Assembly (NCBI RefSeq): GCF_000767055.1
Contig: NZ_CP006764.1
Coordinates: 2,356,001 to 2,420,000 of the forward strand
Direction: 5' to 3'
Length of the DNA stretch: 64,000 bases
Source: Corynebacterium doosanense CAU 212 = DSM 45436
Lineage (GTDB): Bacteria > Actinomycetota > Actinomycetes > Mycobacteriales > Mycobacteriaceae
Shown: positions 8,024 to 16,695 of the stretch, in pieces
Numbering within the stretch: the first letter of the stretch is position 1
Layout: each line of letters starts with the position of its first letter
Translations under genes and position numbers: made by a program
Notes under the pieces: model-generated
What the model saw: the letters and a program-made list of their open reading frames with translations, nothing else
Databases searched by the model: none
Told to the model about the DNA's origin: nothing

Positions 8024-8589
8024 CAGATGAGCGCAAGGCCTCGCAGTACCTCACGGTGCGTGATCTCCGCCTGTCGACGGACTCGGGAAAGTTCATCAGC
8101 ACTAAACGGGGGCAGAGTCGCAGGGGCATCCGGCTTGGGATCTTCACCCCACATCCGCTGGGTAAATTCCTTGCGGATATCGGTCTGCTGAATGACCACC
8201 GAGCAGGCCGCCTCGGGCGGAAGATCTCCGCGCGCGTTTTGCCATGCAGGACCGTGGCTTTGATCGGACAACCCGTCTGCCCCGAAAGCTGCCACACCCT
8301 CATAGAATTCAACAACGTTCGCGATAAGCTCACGCTCATAATCGCCAAGGTTGTCCGAGCTTCCAGTGTCGATGGAGTCGATGCGATTGCCGGTCGAGCG
8401 ACTGTGCTGGCGCAATTCCGGACTTACCGGGCCGTACTTCCACGCTTCCATGGGTTGCGTGAACAGCGGCTGGCCAACCCACGTGGAATGCCAACCTTGG
8501 GCGAAGTAGCAGAGCTTGTAAAGTTCGATTTTGGTCAGCCCAGGCCGAAGCTGGACGATGCTCTGAGCGACATCGAAAATGGTTGCCAT
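8023..8589 (-). CDS. Panacea-domain (DUF4065, SocA/GepA-like) antitoxin
   Basis: The protein has 188 residues. The N-terminal half carries the Panacea signature: KIELYKLCYFAQGWHS (about 20-35), then EAWKYGPVSPELRQHS (about 48-63). The C-terminal part is variable and probably toxin-specific. Panacea proteins are promiscuous antitoxins found with many unrelated toxins, including Doc. It is upstream of doc and overlaps its start by one base, the normal antitoxin-first order. The stretch 8590-8755 upstream holds the cassette promoter; a TATGCT hexamer lies on the minus strand near 8635, but no convincing -35 was found. Confidence 0.82.
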   Translation of the reverse strand: MATIFDVAQSIVQLRPGLTKIELYKLCYFAQGWHSTWVGQPLFTQPMEAWKYGPVSPELRQHSRSTGNRIDSIDTGSSDNLGDYERELIANVVEFYEGVAAFGADGLSDQSHGPAWQNARGDLPPEAACSVVIQQTDIRKEFTQRMWGEDPKPDAPATLPPFSADELSRVRRQAEITHREVLRGLALI

Positions 8590-8755
8590 CTGCCCTCCTC
8601 CCGTCGGTGCCAGTCTTTTCTATGGATTCCCCAGCATAAGGGATGCCCAGTCAAGAAAGATAGCCTTGCAGAGAAGTCAGCAAGCCCGTGCGCGTTTACA
8701 CTCACGAATCCCCACAAAGGCGCTCGGCAGCCGAAAACAGCCCCCGCCCCTCAAT

Positions 8756-8780
8756 CCGGGCGTTAGTCGCCGATCTGCTC
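8756..8780. repeat. right 25-bp direct repeat bracketing the TA cassette
   Basis: This is a perfect copy of 7543-7567. On the minus strand it encodes the final EQIGD and stop of ppk2, followed by the b561-derived bases. Confidence 0.95.
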
Positions 8781-9662
8781 GCGGCCCCGCTTGACGATCA
8801 GCGGATCCGGCTCCCCCACGACCTCGTGGTCCTTGTTGGTGTACTCGAACTTGGACAGGATGTAACGCATGGCGTTGATCCGGGCGCGCTTCTTGTCGTT
8901 GGACTTGATGGTGATCCAGGGCGACTCGTCGGTGTCCGTGTAGCGGAACTGCTCTTCCTTGGCGTTGGTGTAGTCGTCCCACTTGTCCAGGGACGCGAGG
9001 TCCATCGGGGAGAGCTTCCACTGGCGCACGGGATCGACCTGACGGATGGCGAAGCGCGTGCGCTGCTCCTTCTGCGTCACAGAGAACCAGAACTTGGTCA
9101 CGGAGATGCCGGAGCCCAGCAGCATGTTCTCCAGCATGGGCACTTCGCGGAGGAACTCGGCGTGCTGCGACTCGGTGCAGAAGCCCATGACACGCTCGAC
9201 ACCCGAGCGGTTGTACCAGGAGCGGTCGAAGAACACGATCTCACCGGCAGAGGGGAAGTGCTGGATGTAACGCTGGAAGTACCAGGAGGTGGACTCGCGT
9301 GGCGACGGCTTCTCCAACGCCACGGTCCGCGCTCCGCGCGGGTTGAGGTGTTCGTTGAAACGCTTGATGGTTCCACCCTTGCCGGCGGCGTCGCGGCCCT
9401 CGAAAAGAATGATGTGCCGCTGGCCAGTCTCCTTGGTCCAGTTCTGCCACTTCAGCAGCTCGATCTGCAGCTTGCGCTTGACCTGCTCGTACTCGTCGCG
9501 GGACATGCGCTCGTCGTAGGGGTACTGCTCACGCCATGTCTCCACGGCGGTGCCGTCCGGACGCAGGAGGACGGGATCATCCTCGTCTGAATCATCCACT
9601 ACATAGCCCTCGGTTTTGGCGAGGTCGAGCATTTCCAGGTCATCTTCGCGAGTGTCAGCCAT
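8763..9662 (-). CDS. ppk2: polyphosphate kinase 2
   Basis: The protein has 299 residues and is cytoplasmic. The Walker A loop GRDAAGKGG is at residues 89-97, the Walker B region FFDRSWYNR at 144-152, and the Arg-rich lid follows at RTRFAIRQVDP. PPK2 enzymes transfer phosphate between polyphosphate and nucleoside diphosphates; class I members use GDP/ADP to make GTP/ATP. Its position close to porA/porH and groEL2 matches the C. glutamicum ppk2 locus. The ATG at 9662 gives the normal N-terminus (MADTRED); no clear SD precedes it. Its last codons lie in the right direct repeat. Confidence 0.93.
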   Translation of the reverse strand: MADTREDDLEMLDLAKTEGYVVDDSDEDDPVLLRPDGTAVETWREQYPYDERMSRDEYEQVKRKLQIELLKWQNWTKETGQRHIILFEGRDAAGKGGTIKRFNEHLNPRGARTVALEKPSPRESTSWYFQRYIQHFPSAGEIVFFDRSWYNRSGVERVMGFCTESQHAEFLREVPMLENMLLGSGISVTKFWFSVTQKEQRTRFAIRQVDPVRQWKLSPMDLASLDKWDDYTNAKEEQFRYTDTDESPWITIKSNDKKRARINAMRYILSKFEYTNKDHEVVGEPDPLIVKRGREQIGD

Positions 9663-10184
9663 GGGGAGAACTCTACCCGCGCAGGGTGGTCGCGCGACTC
9701 GAAAAATGCCCACCTTGACCACCCCTCAGACGTAGGACGCTCCCCCGAGTGACACACGCGGTCCCGTCCCGCGTTGGACACTGCTCCGCTGACGGAGCGC
9801 ACGGCTATTAGACGCACTCATTTTTTATTAATCCGTTGAGTTCGGAGGGTTGAGCGCGAGCATCCTCAGACTATTTTCGCCCCGATTCGCCGGCCATTCC
9901 CGTTCACCTTCCAGCGGTTTGTAACACCCGGATTGTTCTCACCGATAGGTTTCAGCAAATGAGTCATACCTTTCTGACCTCGGCTTAGCTGGGAGTCCCT
10001 GGCACAACCGGGAAGCCCAGACGGGCAGCGGGCGAGAGGTAGCTACATAAACACGGCTCCACCAGGTGAATTTGAAGTGAATACCACCTAACGGTAATCT
10101 TCACTCTAACTTGATATACAGACCAGGGATTCCTCAGTTTCGCGATTAACCGACGCAGCCAGGTCCCCTGGGCTCCGAAAGAAA
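9663..10184. other. 522-bp intergenic region with an imperfect inverted repeat
   Basis: No credible gene. It holds the divergent control regions of ppk2 and the esterase. Near the esterase AGTGAATACC (10076-10085) faces GGTAATCTTCACT (10093-10105), a hairpin or operator with a 2-base bulge. A TATACA hexamer lies a few bases downstream of it. Confidence 0.4.
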
Positions 10185-11123
10185 ATGAGACGACATTCCA
10201 TGCAATTCCGAACGCTTTCTACCCGGGTTGCCGCCGCTGCGGCCGCTTCGCTCCTCGCCGCCTCCGGGATGGGAGTCGCCAGCGCGCAGTCATCCACCCC
10301 GGCGCTCTCTTCCGGCCCAGGCTCATCTGCACTGCCGCAGTTCTCGTCGCTCCCCCCTGCCACCCCCGGTCCGGGCACGCAGATGGTCACGTTCGGCGAT
10401 TCCTTTGCTGCCAACGGCGGCGCGGGCGGAGGGCGTTTCGTCCCCTCCGAAACGCCGTCGCGTCCCAACTGTCGCACCGACAATGAGAACTGGCCGCACG
10501 TGGCGGCCCGTACGGCCGGGCTCCAGCTCGCGGACTACTCCTGCAACGGCACCAGCTACCTGCTGCCAGACTACGTCGAGGCGGCTATCGCTCAGGGTGA
10601 CCTCGGTTACGACACCCGCCAGGTGGCCATCATGTTCGGCATCCTCGATGTTCGCGTCATCGGCGACGTCGCCTACAGCGCGACCACCCACGGCCAGGAC
10701 CTGCAGTACTCCGCCTACGTCTCCGGTCTGAACGACACCGTCAACCGCATCCGTAGCGTCGCCCCCAACGCCAAGATCACCATGGTCAGCTATCCGCGCC
10801 TGATCGACAACGACTACCTCTGCACCGGTACGTTTGAGGGTGTCCTGCCGGCGGGTTCGAGCCAGCGCGGGCCGAACGTCTTCATTCCGGGCGGAACGCA
10901 CGTGGAGTCTCACTTCAGCCAGGTCATCGGCGACACTGCGGCGCGCATCGGCGTCAGCTTCGTGGACCTCTACTCGGCCTCCAGCGGACATGGGCCGTGT
11001 TCCGATCCGTCCCAGCGTTGGGTGAACATGTACCAGCGCGCGAACCCCGACTCTGTGATGACCAATCACCCCACCGACTTCGGGCACCAGGAGATGGGCC
11101 GGCTAGTCGGCGCGAGCCTCTAA
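10185..11123 (+). CDS. secreted SGNH/GDSL hydrolase (esterase/lipase)
   Basis: The protein has 312 residues. It has an N-terminal signal peptide (cleavage after VASA near residue 34) and a GDS nucleophile block, VTFGDSFAANGG (about 68-79). The C-terminal catalytic Asp/His are in HPTDFGHQ. Block III-type GTSY and block II-like residues are also present. SGNH enzymes hydrolyse esters; in mycolate-containing bacteria they may act on lipid or O-acyl groups, which is only suggested here by the porin neighbours. Starts at 10185 and 10200 are in frame; the second gives MQFRTLSTRVAAAAA. A terminator follows at 11147. Confidence 0.85.
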   Translation: MRRHSMQFRTLSTRVAAAAAASLLAASGMGVASAQSSTPALSSGPGSSALPQFSSLPPATPGPGTQMVTFGDSFAANGGAGGGRFVPSETPSRPNCRTDNENWPHVAARTAGLQLADYSCNGTSYLLPDYVEAAIAQGDLGYDTRQVAIMFGILDVRVIGDVAYSATTHGQDLQYSAYVSGLNDTVNRIRSVAPNAKITMVSYPRLIDNDYLCTGTFEGVLPAGSSQRGPNVFIPGGTHVESHFSQVIGDTAARIGVSFVDLYSASSGHGPCSDPSQRWVNMYQRANPDSVMTNHPTDFGHQEMGRLVGASL

Positions 11124-11146
11124 CTACCCAGTCCGCATACCGCATC

Positions 11147-11175
11147 CCCCGGCGAAACATCTTCGCCGGGGTTTA
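11147..11175 (+). terminator. terminator of the SGNH hydrolase gene
   Basis: CCCCGGCGA (11147-11155) pairs with TCGCCGGGG (11163-11171), then TTTAT. Confidence 0.8.
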
Positions 11176-11255
11176 TGCTGCGAACCCTGGGATGTACCTT
11201 CCCCGCCCAAGGTCGTAGGCCGCGGCTACATCCGAACTAGCGCCCTGCGGGCATG

Positions 11256-11283
11256 CAAAAACCCCGGCCCAACGGGCCGGGGT
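11256..11283 (-). terminator. terminator of the porH-porA unit
   Basis: On the minus strand CCCCGGCCC, a short loop and GGGCCGGGG are followed by TTTTT. It lies 33 bases after the porA stop. Confidence 0.85.
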
Positions 11284-11315
11284 ACTGCTTCATGCCTTCA
11301 CGGCATCAACTGCAA

Positions 11316-11483
11316 TTAGTTGATGAGGCCGATCAGGTCAGAGATGCCGCCGAGTGCCTTGGCGAGGGGCTCCACGAACTCGGTGACGAGCACGCCGAAG
11401 TCGAGAACGGCGGAGCCGTCTTCGAAGGAGGAGAGCTCGAAGACGGAGGAGGTGGTCAGGTTGTCGAAGATATCTGCAGACAT
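11316..11483 (-). CDS. porA: PorA-like mycomembrane porin subunit
   Basis: This 55-residue acidic amphipathic peptide has no signal sequence. It starts MSADIFDNLTTSSVFEL and ends SDLIGLIN, close to the DLIGLLG end of C. glutamicum PorA. It is too short to stand out as an ordinary gene. Support comes from GGAGA 8 bases before the ATG at 11483, a terminator just downstream, and the conserved porH-porA-groEL2 arrangement. PorA and PorH form a hetero-oligomeric channel in the outer mycomembrane and are O-mycoloylated on Ser in C. glutamicum. Candidate serines are at residues 12, 13, 18 and 19. It is slightly longer than the 45-residue C. glutamicum PorA. Confidence 0.8.
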   Translation of the reverse strand: MSADIFDNLTTSSVFELSSFEDGSAVLDFGVLVTEFVEPLAKALGGISDLIGLIN

Positions 11484-11596
11484 GTGTGTGTCTCCTTGAA
11501 AGACGTGGCATTCAGAATGGGGGGTGGAGCTTTTTCGGTGGTCAGGCCGAGTTCACAGGGCGCAAGCCTCGAGCCATTCCACCGAATGGGGTGAAA

Positions 11597-11842
11597 CTAG
11601 TTGATGCTGCCGCCGAGGCTGCTGAACCAAGCGTCCGGATCGGTGGCATCCTCGCCACGGCTGGAGAGCTCGTCAACGCCAGCGAAAACGTCGCCGAGCT
11701 CGGAGCTCAGGTATTCGCGGCCGCCGTCCTTATCATCGCCGAAGAGGAACTCGTTGAGGCCGGAGAACACATCGCCCCAGCCCTCCCAGGTGGTGACGAA
11801 GTTGTCGATGTGCAGGACGATGGTGTCGAGGTCGAAAGGCAT
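11597..11842 (-). CDS. porH: PorH-like mycomembrane porin subunit
   Basis: This 81-residue acidic peptide (MPFDLDTIVLHIDNF...) has no signal sequence. Its position matches PorH, upstream of porA and downstream of groEL2. GGAGA precedes the ATG at 11842. The frame is open further upstream to 12028, but that extension is basic, has no SD and does not look like a porin. It is longer than the 57-residue C. glutamicum PorH; the extra part is the acidic C-terminal half. It should pair with PorA in the outer membrane channel. The 113-base gap to porA may hold a separate porA promoter. Confidence 0.75.
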   Translation of the reverse strand: MPFDLDTIVLHIDNFVTTWEGWGDVFSGLNEFLFGDDKDGGREYLSSELGDVFAGVDELSSRGEDATDPDAWFSSLGGSIN

Positions 11843-12258
11843 AGTGTCTCCTTCAGAGAAATTCCGACCCAAAGTTGGTTCCAGGCCGGATATGCAGGTT
11901 GTACGGACACCCCCCTTGGGCGTCACAGAAAATAAGTATGCCAGAGCTTCAGAGATCGTCAAGCGGAAAATAACATTCACTGCATGTCTGGCAGGTGTTA
12001 CCCAGGAACCGATCTCGTAACCTGCCATTCACTTACGCGACCTGACCAGTGGATATGCACTCTACCTGAATGCCGTTTCTTAACATTAGATAAAAGTCTA
12101 CTGGCCAGTCCGATAAGTATATAGACACCTTTCATCAGCATTAACCCCGGGAATAATTCGTATAAGCACCCTATTTCGGGGGAATAGGCGGAGTTGAACG
12201 GCGTCAAAGTGTGATTTTTCGCTCGACGCGGCAGGCGCTTGGGAGCGGCGTCGATACG
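11843..12258. other. 416-bp region upstream of porH
   Basis: AT-richer than its surroundings; no gene was found. It holds the porH promoter region, but no -35/-10 pair could be fixed with confidence. Confidence 0.35.
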
Positions 12259-12304
12259 CAAAAAACGCCCCGGCGGACACTCGCGAGGAGTACCGCCGGG
12301 GCGC
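12259..12304 (-). terminator. groEL2 terminator
   Basis: On the minus strand an 11-bp perfect stem (CGCCCCGGCGG and complement) with a 16-base loop is followed by TTTTTTG. Confidence 0.88.
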
Positions 12305-12337
12305 AGCGCAGCCTGGTGAGGGCTGGCAGGGCACGAA

Positions 12338-14089
<1,752 letters not shown>

Positions 14090-14111
14090 TCACCCACTCG
14101 ACTGAAATTTT

Positions 14112-14138
14112 CTGGCACTCAAATGGAGCAAGTGCTAA
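14112..14138. promoter_or_regulatory. CIRCE element (HrcA operator) of groEL2
   Basis: CTGGCACTC-N9-AAGTGCTAA differs from the consensus TTAGCACTC-N9-GAGTGCTAA at 3 of 18 arm positions and has the exact 9-base spacer. It lies 134 bases upstream of the groEL2 start. Confidence 0.8.
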
Positions 14139-14147
14139 CGCCCATTT

Positions 14148-14174
14148 TTAGCACCTGACCATTATGAGTGCAAG
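14148..14174. promoter_or_regulatory. second, degenerate CIRCE-like element
   Basis: TTAGCACCT-N9-GAGTGCAAG has the correct 9-base spacer and 13 of 18 arm matches. It is 9 bases from the first element and 35 bases upstream of the divergent M20 peptidase start. Confidence 0.55.
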
Positions 14175-14209
14175 ACAAAACGCCGTTACCGTGCGCTAAC
14201 GTGGTCGTC

Positions 14210-15571
14210 ATGACCACCGAACAGACGCACCCCCTTGTCGATAAGATCCATTCCGAGCGTGGCCGCATCTTCGACCAGCTCTCCCAGATCGTCGCCTTCG
14301 ACTCCGTGCACAACCAACCGGGCCACGAGGACGACAACACCTCCGCCGCCCACTGGGTCCGCGACGCCTTCACCGAGGCCGGTCTGGACACGGAGCTCAT
14401 CCCCACCTCCGACGGCTCCGTGCTCGTCCGGGGCACGAGGCTTATCGACGCCTCCCTGCCCACCGTTCTCCTCTATTCCCACTACGACATAGTGCCCACC
14501 GGCGATCACGCCGCCTGGCAGTCCCACCCGCTCACGCTCACCGAGCGCGACGGCCGCTGGTACGGCCGCGGCGCCGCGGACTGCAAGGGCAACCTGGTCA
14601 TGCACCTCGCCGCCCTGCGCGCCGTGGAGAGCGAGGGCGGGCCGAAGGTCAACGTCACGGTGATCATCGAGGGTTCCGAGGAGCGCGGCGGCGCCGGCCT
14701 CGACGATCTCATCGAGACCCGCCCCGAACTGTTTCAGGCGGACGCGATCCTCATCGCGGACACGGGGAACGCGGCCGTCGGCAAGCCCACCCTGACCACC
14801 TCCCTGCGCGGCGGCGCCCAGGTCACCGTCACCGTGGACACGCTGCGCACCCCGGCCCACTCGGGCATGGTCGGCGGCGCGGCGCCCGACGCCGTGGCCG
14901 CGCTGATGCGCCTGCTGGATTCGCTGCGTGACGAGACCGGGGCCACGCGTATCGACGGCCTGGATACCTCCGCCACCTGGGACGGAGAGCTCTACGACCC
15001 GGAGACCTTCCGCTCCGACGCCGGCGTGCTCGAGGGCGTGGAGCTCTTCGGTGGCTCCGACAACCCGGCTCACCTCATCTGGGCGCGACCCGCGGTGACC
15101 GTCACCGGCTTCACCTCCACCCCGGTGTCCGAGGCGGTCAACGCCGTGCCCGCCACCGCGAGCGCGAAGATCAACCTGCGTGTGCCGCATCCCCTGGACT
15201 CCACCGCCACGGTCGAGGCGCTGGTCAGGCACCTGGAGAACCACGTGCCCTGGGGCGCGCACCTGTCCGTCGAGGTCGACGACATCAACCCGCCGTTCGC
15301 CACCGACACCTCCTCCGCGGCCGCGCAGACCCTGAGCTCCTGCCTGGCGGAGTCCTACGGCGAGGACGAGGTGGCCCTGGTCGGATCCGGCGGCTCCATC
15401 CCGCTCGCCAAGGGCCTGCAGCGCGCGGTGCCCGGCGCGTCCATCGCGCTGTTCGGCGTGGAGGAGCCCCTGAGCACCATCCACTCCCCCAACGAGTCCG
15501 TGGACCCCTCCGAGATCGAGCACCTCGCGGCCGCCGAGGCCCTTTTCCTGCTGCGCTACCAGGGGCGATAA
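14210..15571 (+). CDS. M20 family metallopeptidase (dipeptidase / DapE-ArgE type)
   Basis: The 453-residue cytoplasmic di-zinc peptidase has its metal and catalytic blocks in order: SHYDIVPTG (about 90-98), the shared Asp in GRGAADCKGN, EGSEERGG (general base Glu and metal Glu), IADTGN, and the C-terminal His in TIHSPNES. The dimerisation domain lies between about residues 200 and 330. It releases amino acids from dipeptides or acylated amino acids. The ATG at 14210 is preceded by TAACGT 8 bases away and no SD, so the mRNA is probably leaderless. It is divergent from groEL2 with the CIRCE sites between them. Confidence 0.85.
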   Translation: MTTEQTHPLVDKIHSERGRIFDQLSQIVAFDSVHNQPGHEDDNTSAAHWVRDAFTEAGLDTELIPTSDGSVLVRGTRLIDASLPTVLLYSHYDIVPTGDHAAWQSHPLTLTERDGRWYGRGAADCKGNLVMHLAALRAVESEGGPKVNVTVIIEGSEERGGAGLDDLIETRPELFQADAILIADTGNAAVGKPTLTTSLRGGAQVTVTVDTLRTPAHSGMVGGAAPDAVAALMRLLDSLRDETGATRIDGLDTSATWDGELYDPETFRSDAGVLEGVELFGGSDNPAHLIWARPAVTVTGFTSTPVSEAVNAVPATASAKINLRVPHPLDSTATVEALVRHLENHVPWGAHLSVEVDDINPPFATDTSSAAAQTLSSCLAESYGEDEVALVGSGGSIPLAKGLQRAVPGASIALFGVEEPLSTIHSPNESVDPSEIEHLAAAEALFLLRYQGR

Positions 15572-15590
15572 AGAAAAATTGTGATTCAGG

Positions 15591-15619
15591 TTGCAGCGAT
15601 ATGTGATCTGGATTACCGT
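15591..15619 (+). promoter_or_regulatory. promoter of the leucine-attenuated transcript
   Basis: TTGCAG (15591-15596), a 17-base spacer, then TACCGT (15614-15619). The predicted start site falls at or next to the GTG of the leader peptide at 15627. Confidence 0.55.
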
Positions 15620-15626
15620 CGCTCCC

Positions 15627-15731
15627 GTGAACACGAACATGACTCTCCTACCGGCTGCCGCCCGGGCACTCGACCTACGCGTACTACGCGTAGCCCGAGT
15701 ACTCAGGGCTACGCAGCCCGTCGCGGTCTAG
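15627..15731 (+). CDS. leucine-rich leader peptide (attenuator ORF)
   Basis: A 34-codon open frame starts at GTG (15627), with an in-frame ATG at 15639, and stops at TAG 15729-15731. The 30 residues from the ATG contain six Leu and five Val, with clusters TLLP and ALDLRVLRVARVL, the composition of a leucine-sensing leader peptide of the leuA/ilv type. The predicted transcription start coincides with the GTG, so it is likely leaderless. Ribosome stalling at Leu codons when leucyl-tRNA is scarce would change folding of the RNA downstream. No protein function is expected. Confidence 0.75.
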   Translation: MNTNMTLLPAAARALDLRVLRVARVLRATQPVAV

Positions 15732-15762
15732 TTTTCTCCGGCCCGCGCCGCGCGGGTCAGTA

Positions 15763-15836
15763 GTCCTTAGTCTCCCCCGAACCCTCATCTCCCGGTCGGC
15801 CCCCATTGCCAGTACAGAACTCGCAACACTAAGGAC
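15763..15836 (+). promoter_or_regulatory. SD-sequestering stem (translational attenuator)
   Basis: GTCCTTAGT (15763-15771) is perfectly complementary to ACTAAGGAC (15828-15836), which contains the AAGGA ribosome binding site of the next gene. A separate stem CCCGCG-CCG-CGCGGG lies at 15742-15756, just upstream. Pairing would hide the SD; a ribosome stalled in the leader could free it. Confidence 0.6.
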
Positions 15837-15846
15837 GCACAGAATC

Positions 15847-16362
15847 ATGTTCCAGGAAAACCACTCCTTCTACACCACCATCACCACCGCCCCCACCACC
15901 ACCGATCCCCTCCAGGACCGCTTCGGCGCCGGGCACCGCCTGCCCCGCGGCCTGCGTGAGGAGGCGGACGGCATGAGCTGGTCGCTCTTCACCGCGATCT
16001 ACTGCCCCGCCCCGGAGGTCCGCATCGCGCACCTCGCCTCCGAGAAGCTGCGCGGGGGCAAGTTCCGCTACACGGGCGAGGTCCTCGAGGTCTCCAAGAC
16101 CCGCGCACCGGAGACCCGCACCGCGGAGATCGAGACCACCGGCGCCATCTCCGCCCTCACCCACATGCTGGCCGAGAGCGGACGCTACGTCGAGATCCGC
16201 ACCTTCCACCAGAGGCGTATCTTCGAGGCGACCGTCACTTTCATCGAGGTCGCCCACCAGAACGACCATCACCACACCGCCTGGGCCGTCGGATTCGGGC
16301 CGACCCCGGACACCTCCATCGCCGCCGCGCTCTCCTCCGGCGCGCAGCGCATCCACGGCTAG
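15847..16362 (+). CDS. orphan LeuA-type allosteric (regulatory) domain protein
   Basis: The protein has 171 residues. From about residue 98 it follows the C-terminal regulatory domain of 2-isopropylmalate synthase: GAISALTHMLAESGRYVEI, a central ATVTFIEV strand, and AWAVGFGPTPDTSIAAALSSG near the end. There is no TIM-barrel catalytic domain. In LeuA this domain dimerises and binds the inhibitor leucine. A free-standing copy behind a leucine leader peptide suggests a leucine-responsive partner or modulator of LeuA, which is inference. AAGGA lies 11 bases before the ATG at 15847. The LeuA likeness is by visible pattern only. Confidence 0.65.
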   Translation: MFQENHSFYTTITTAPTTTDPLQDRFGAGHRLPRGLREEADGMSWSLFTAIYCPAPEVRIAHLASEKLRGGKFRYTGEVLEVSKTRAPETRTAEIETTGAISALTHMLAESGRYVEIRTFHQRRIFEATVTFIEVAHQNDHHHTAWAVGFGPTPDTSIAAALSSGAQRIHG

Positions 16363-16695
16363 GCGCCCCGCGCAGAGCGCCCATATATAACTGTCAGTTA
16401 ATTCTCCGGCTTTCGCCGGCTGCAACTTCTGGCTAAGGTGGACGATGTTAGCCACGCCTACCCCCGTGGCGCCCACACACCCACGGAATGCGCGTCCTCC
16501 GCGCACGGTGAGGAAAGACGAAGGTTCGCGAACGGCCCTTTATGGCGGTGCACCCTCGAGTGCGTGCCCGAGGAAAAGACGTGGTTTCGGTTGTCACCTA
16601 CTCCCGCTCTGTGCAGTGCGCGTCCCGAGAAGACGGCGAACGAACTACGCCGCCCACCAAGACACTCGAGACCACAAGGGGAGCTGTAAAAGTAC
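16363..16695 (+). other. 333-bp leader region of the mrp operon
   Basis: No gene is accepted here. A small GC hairpin (CCGGC-TTTC-GCCGG, 16406-16419) and a TAAGGT hexamer near 16434 may belong to the promoter. The remaining 250 bases would form an unusually long untranslated leader. AGGGGAG just before the mrpA GTG is its SD. Confidence 0.35.

Larger units (their letters stand above)
7568..8755 (-). mobile_element. putative mobile toxin-antitoxin cassette between direct repeats
   Basis: This 1188-bp insert separates two copies of a 25-bp sequence at the junction of two convergent genes. It holds only a Panacea antitoxin gene and a Doc toxin gene and is visibly lower in GC than its flanks. 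No integrase, transposase or terminal inverted repeat was seen. Removing one repeat copy plus the insert rejoins the neighbours with overlapping stop codons and no loss of coding sequence. Confidence 0.6.

Noticed and set aside
7568..8755. TA cassette as a classic IS or integron cassette
   Set aside because: No transposase, no terminal inverted repeats and no attC-like structure were visible; only the 25-bp direct repeats support mobility.
11843..12028. Longer start for the PorH-like gene (to 12028)
   Set aside because: The extension lacks an SD, crosses the promoter region and is unlike a porin; GGAGA precedes 11842.
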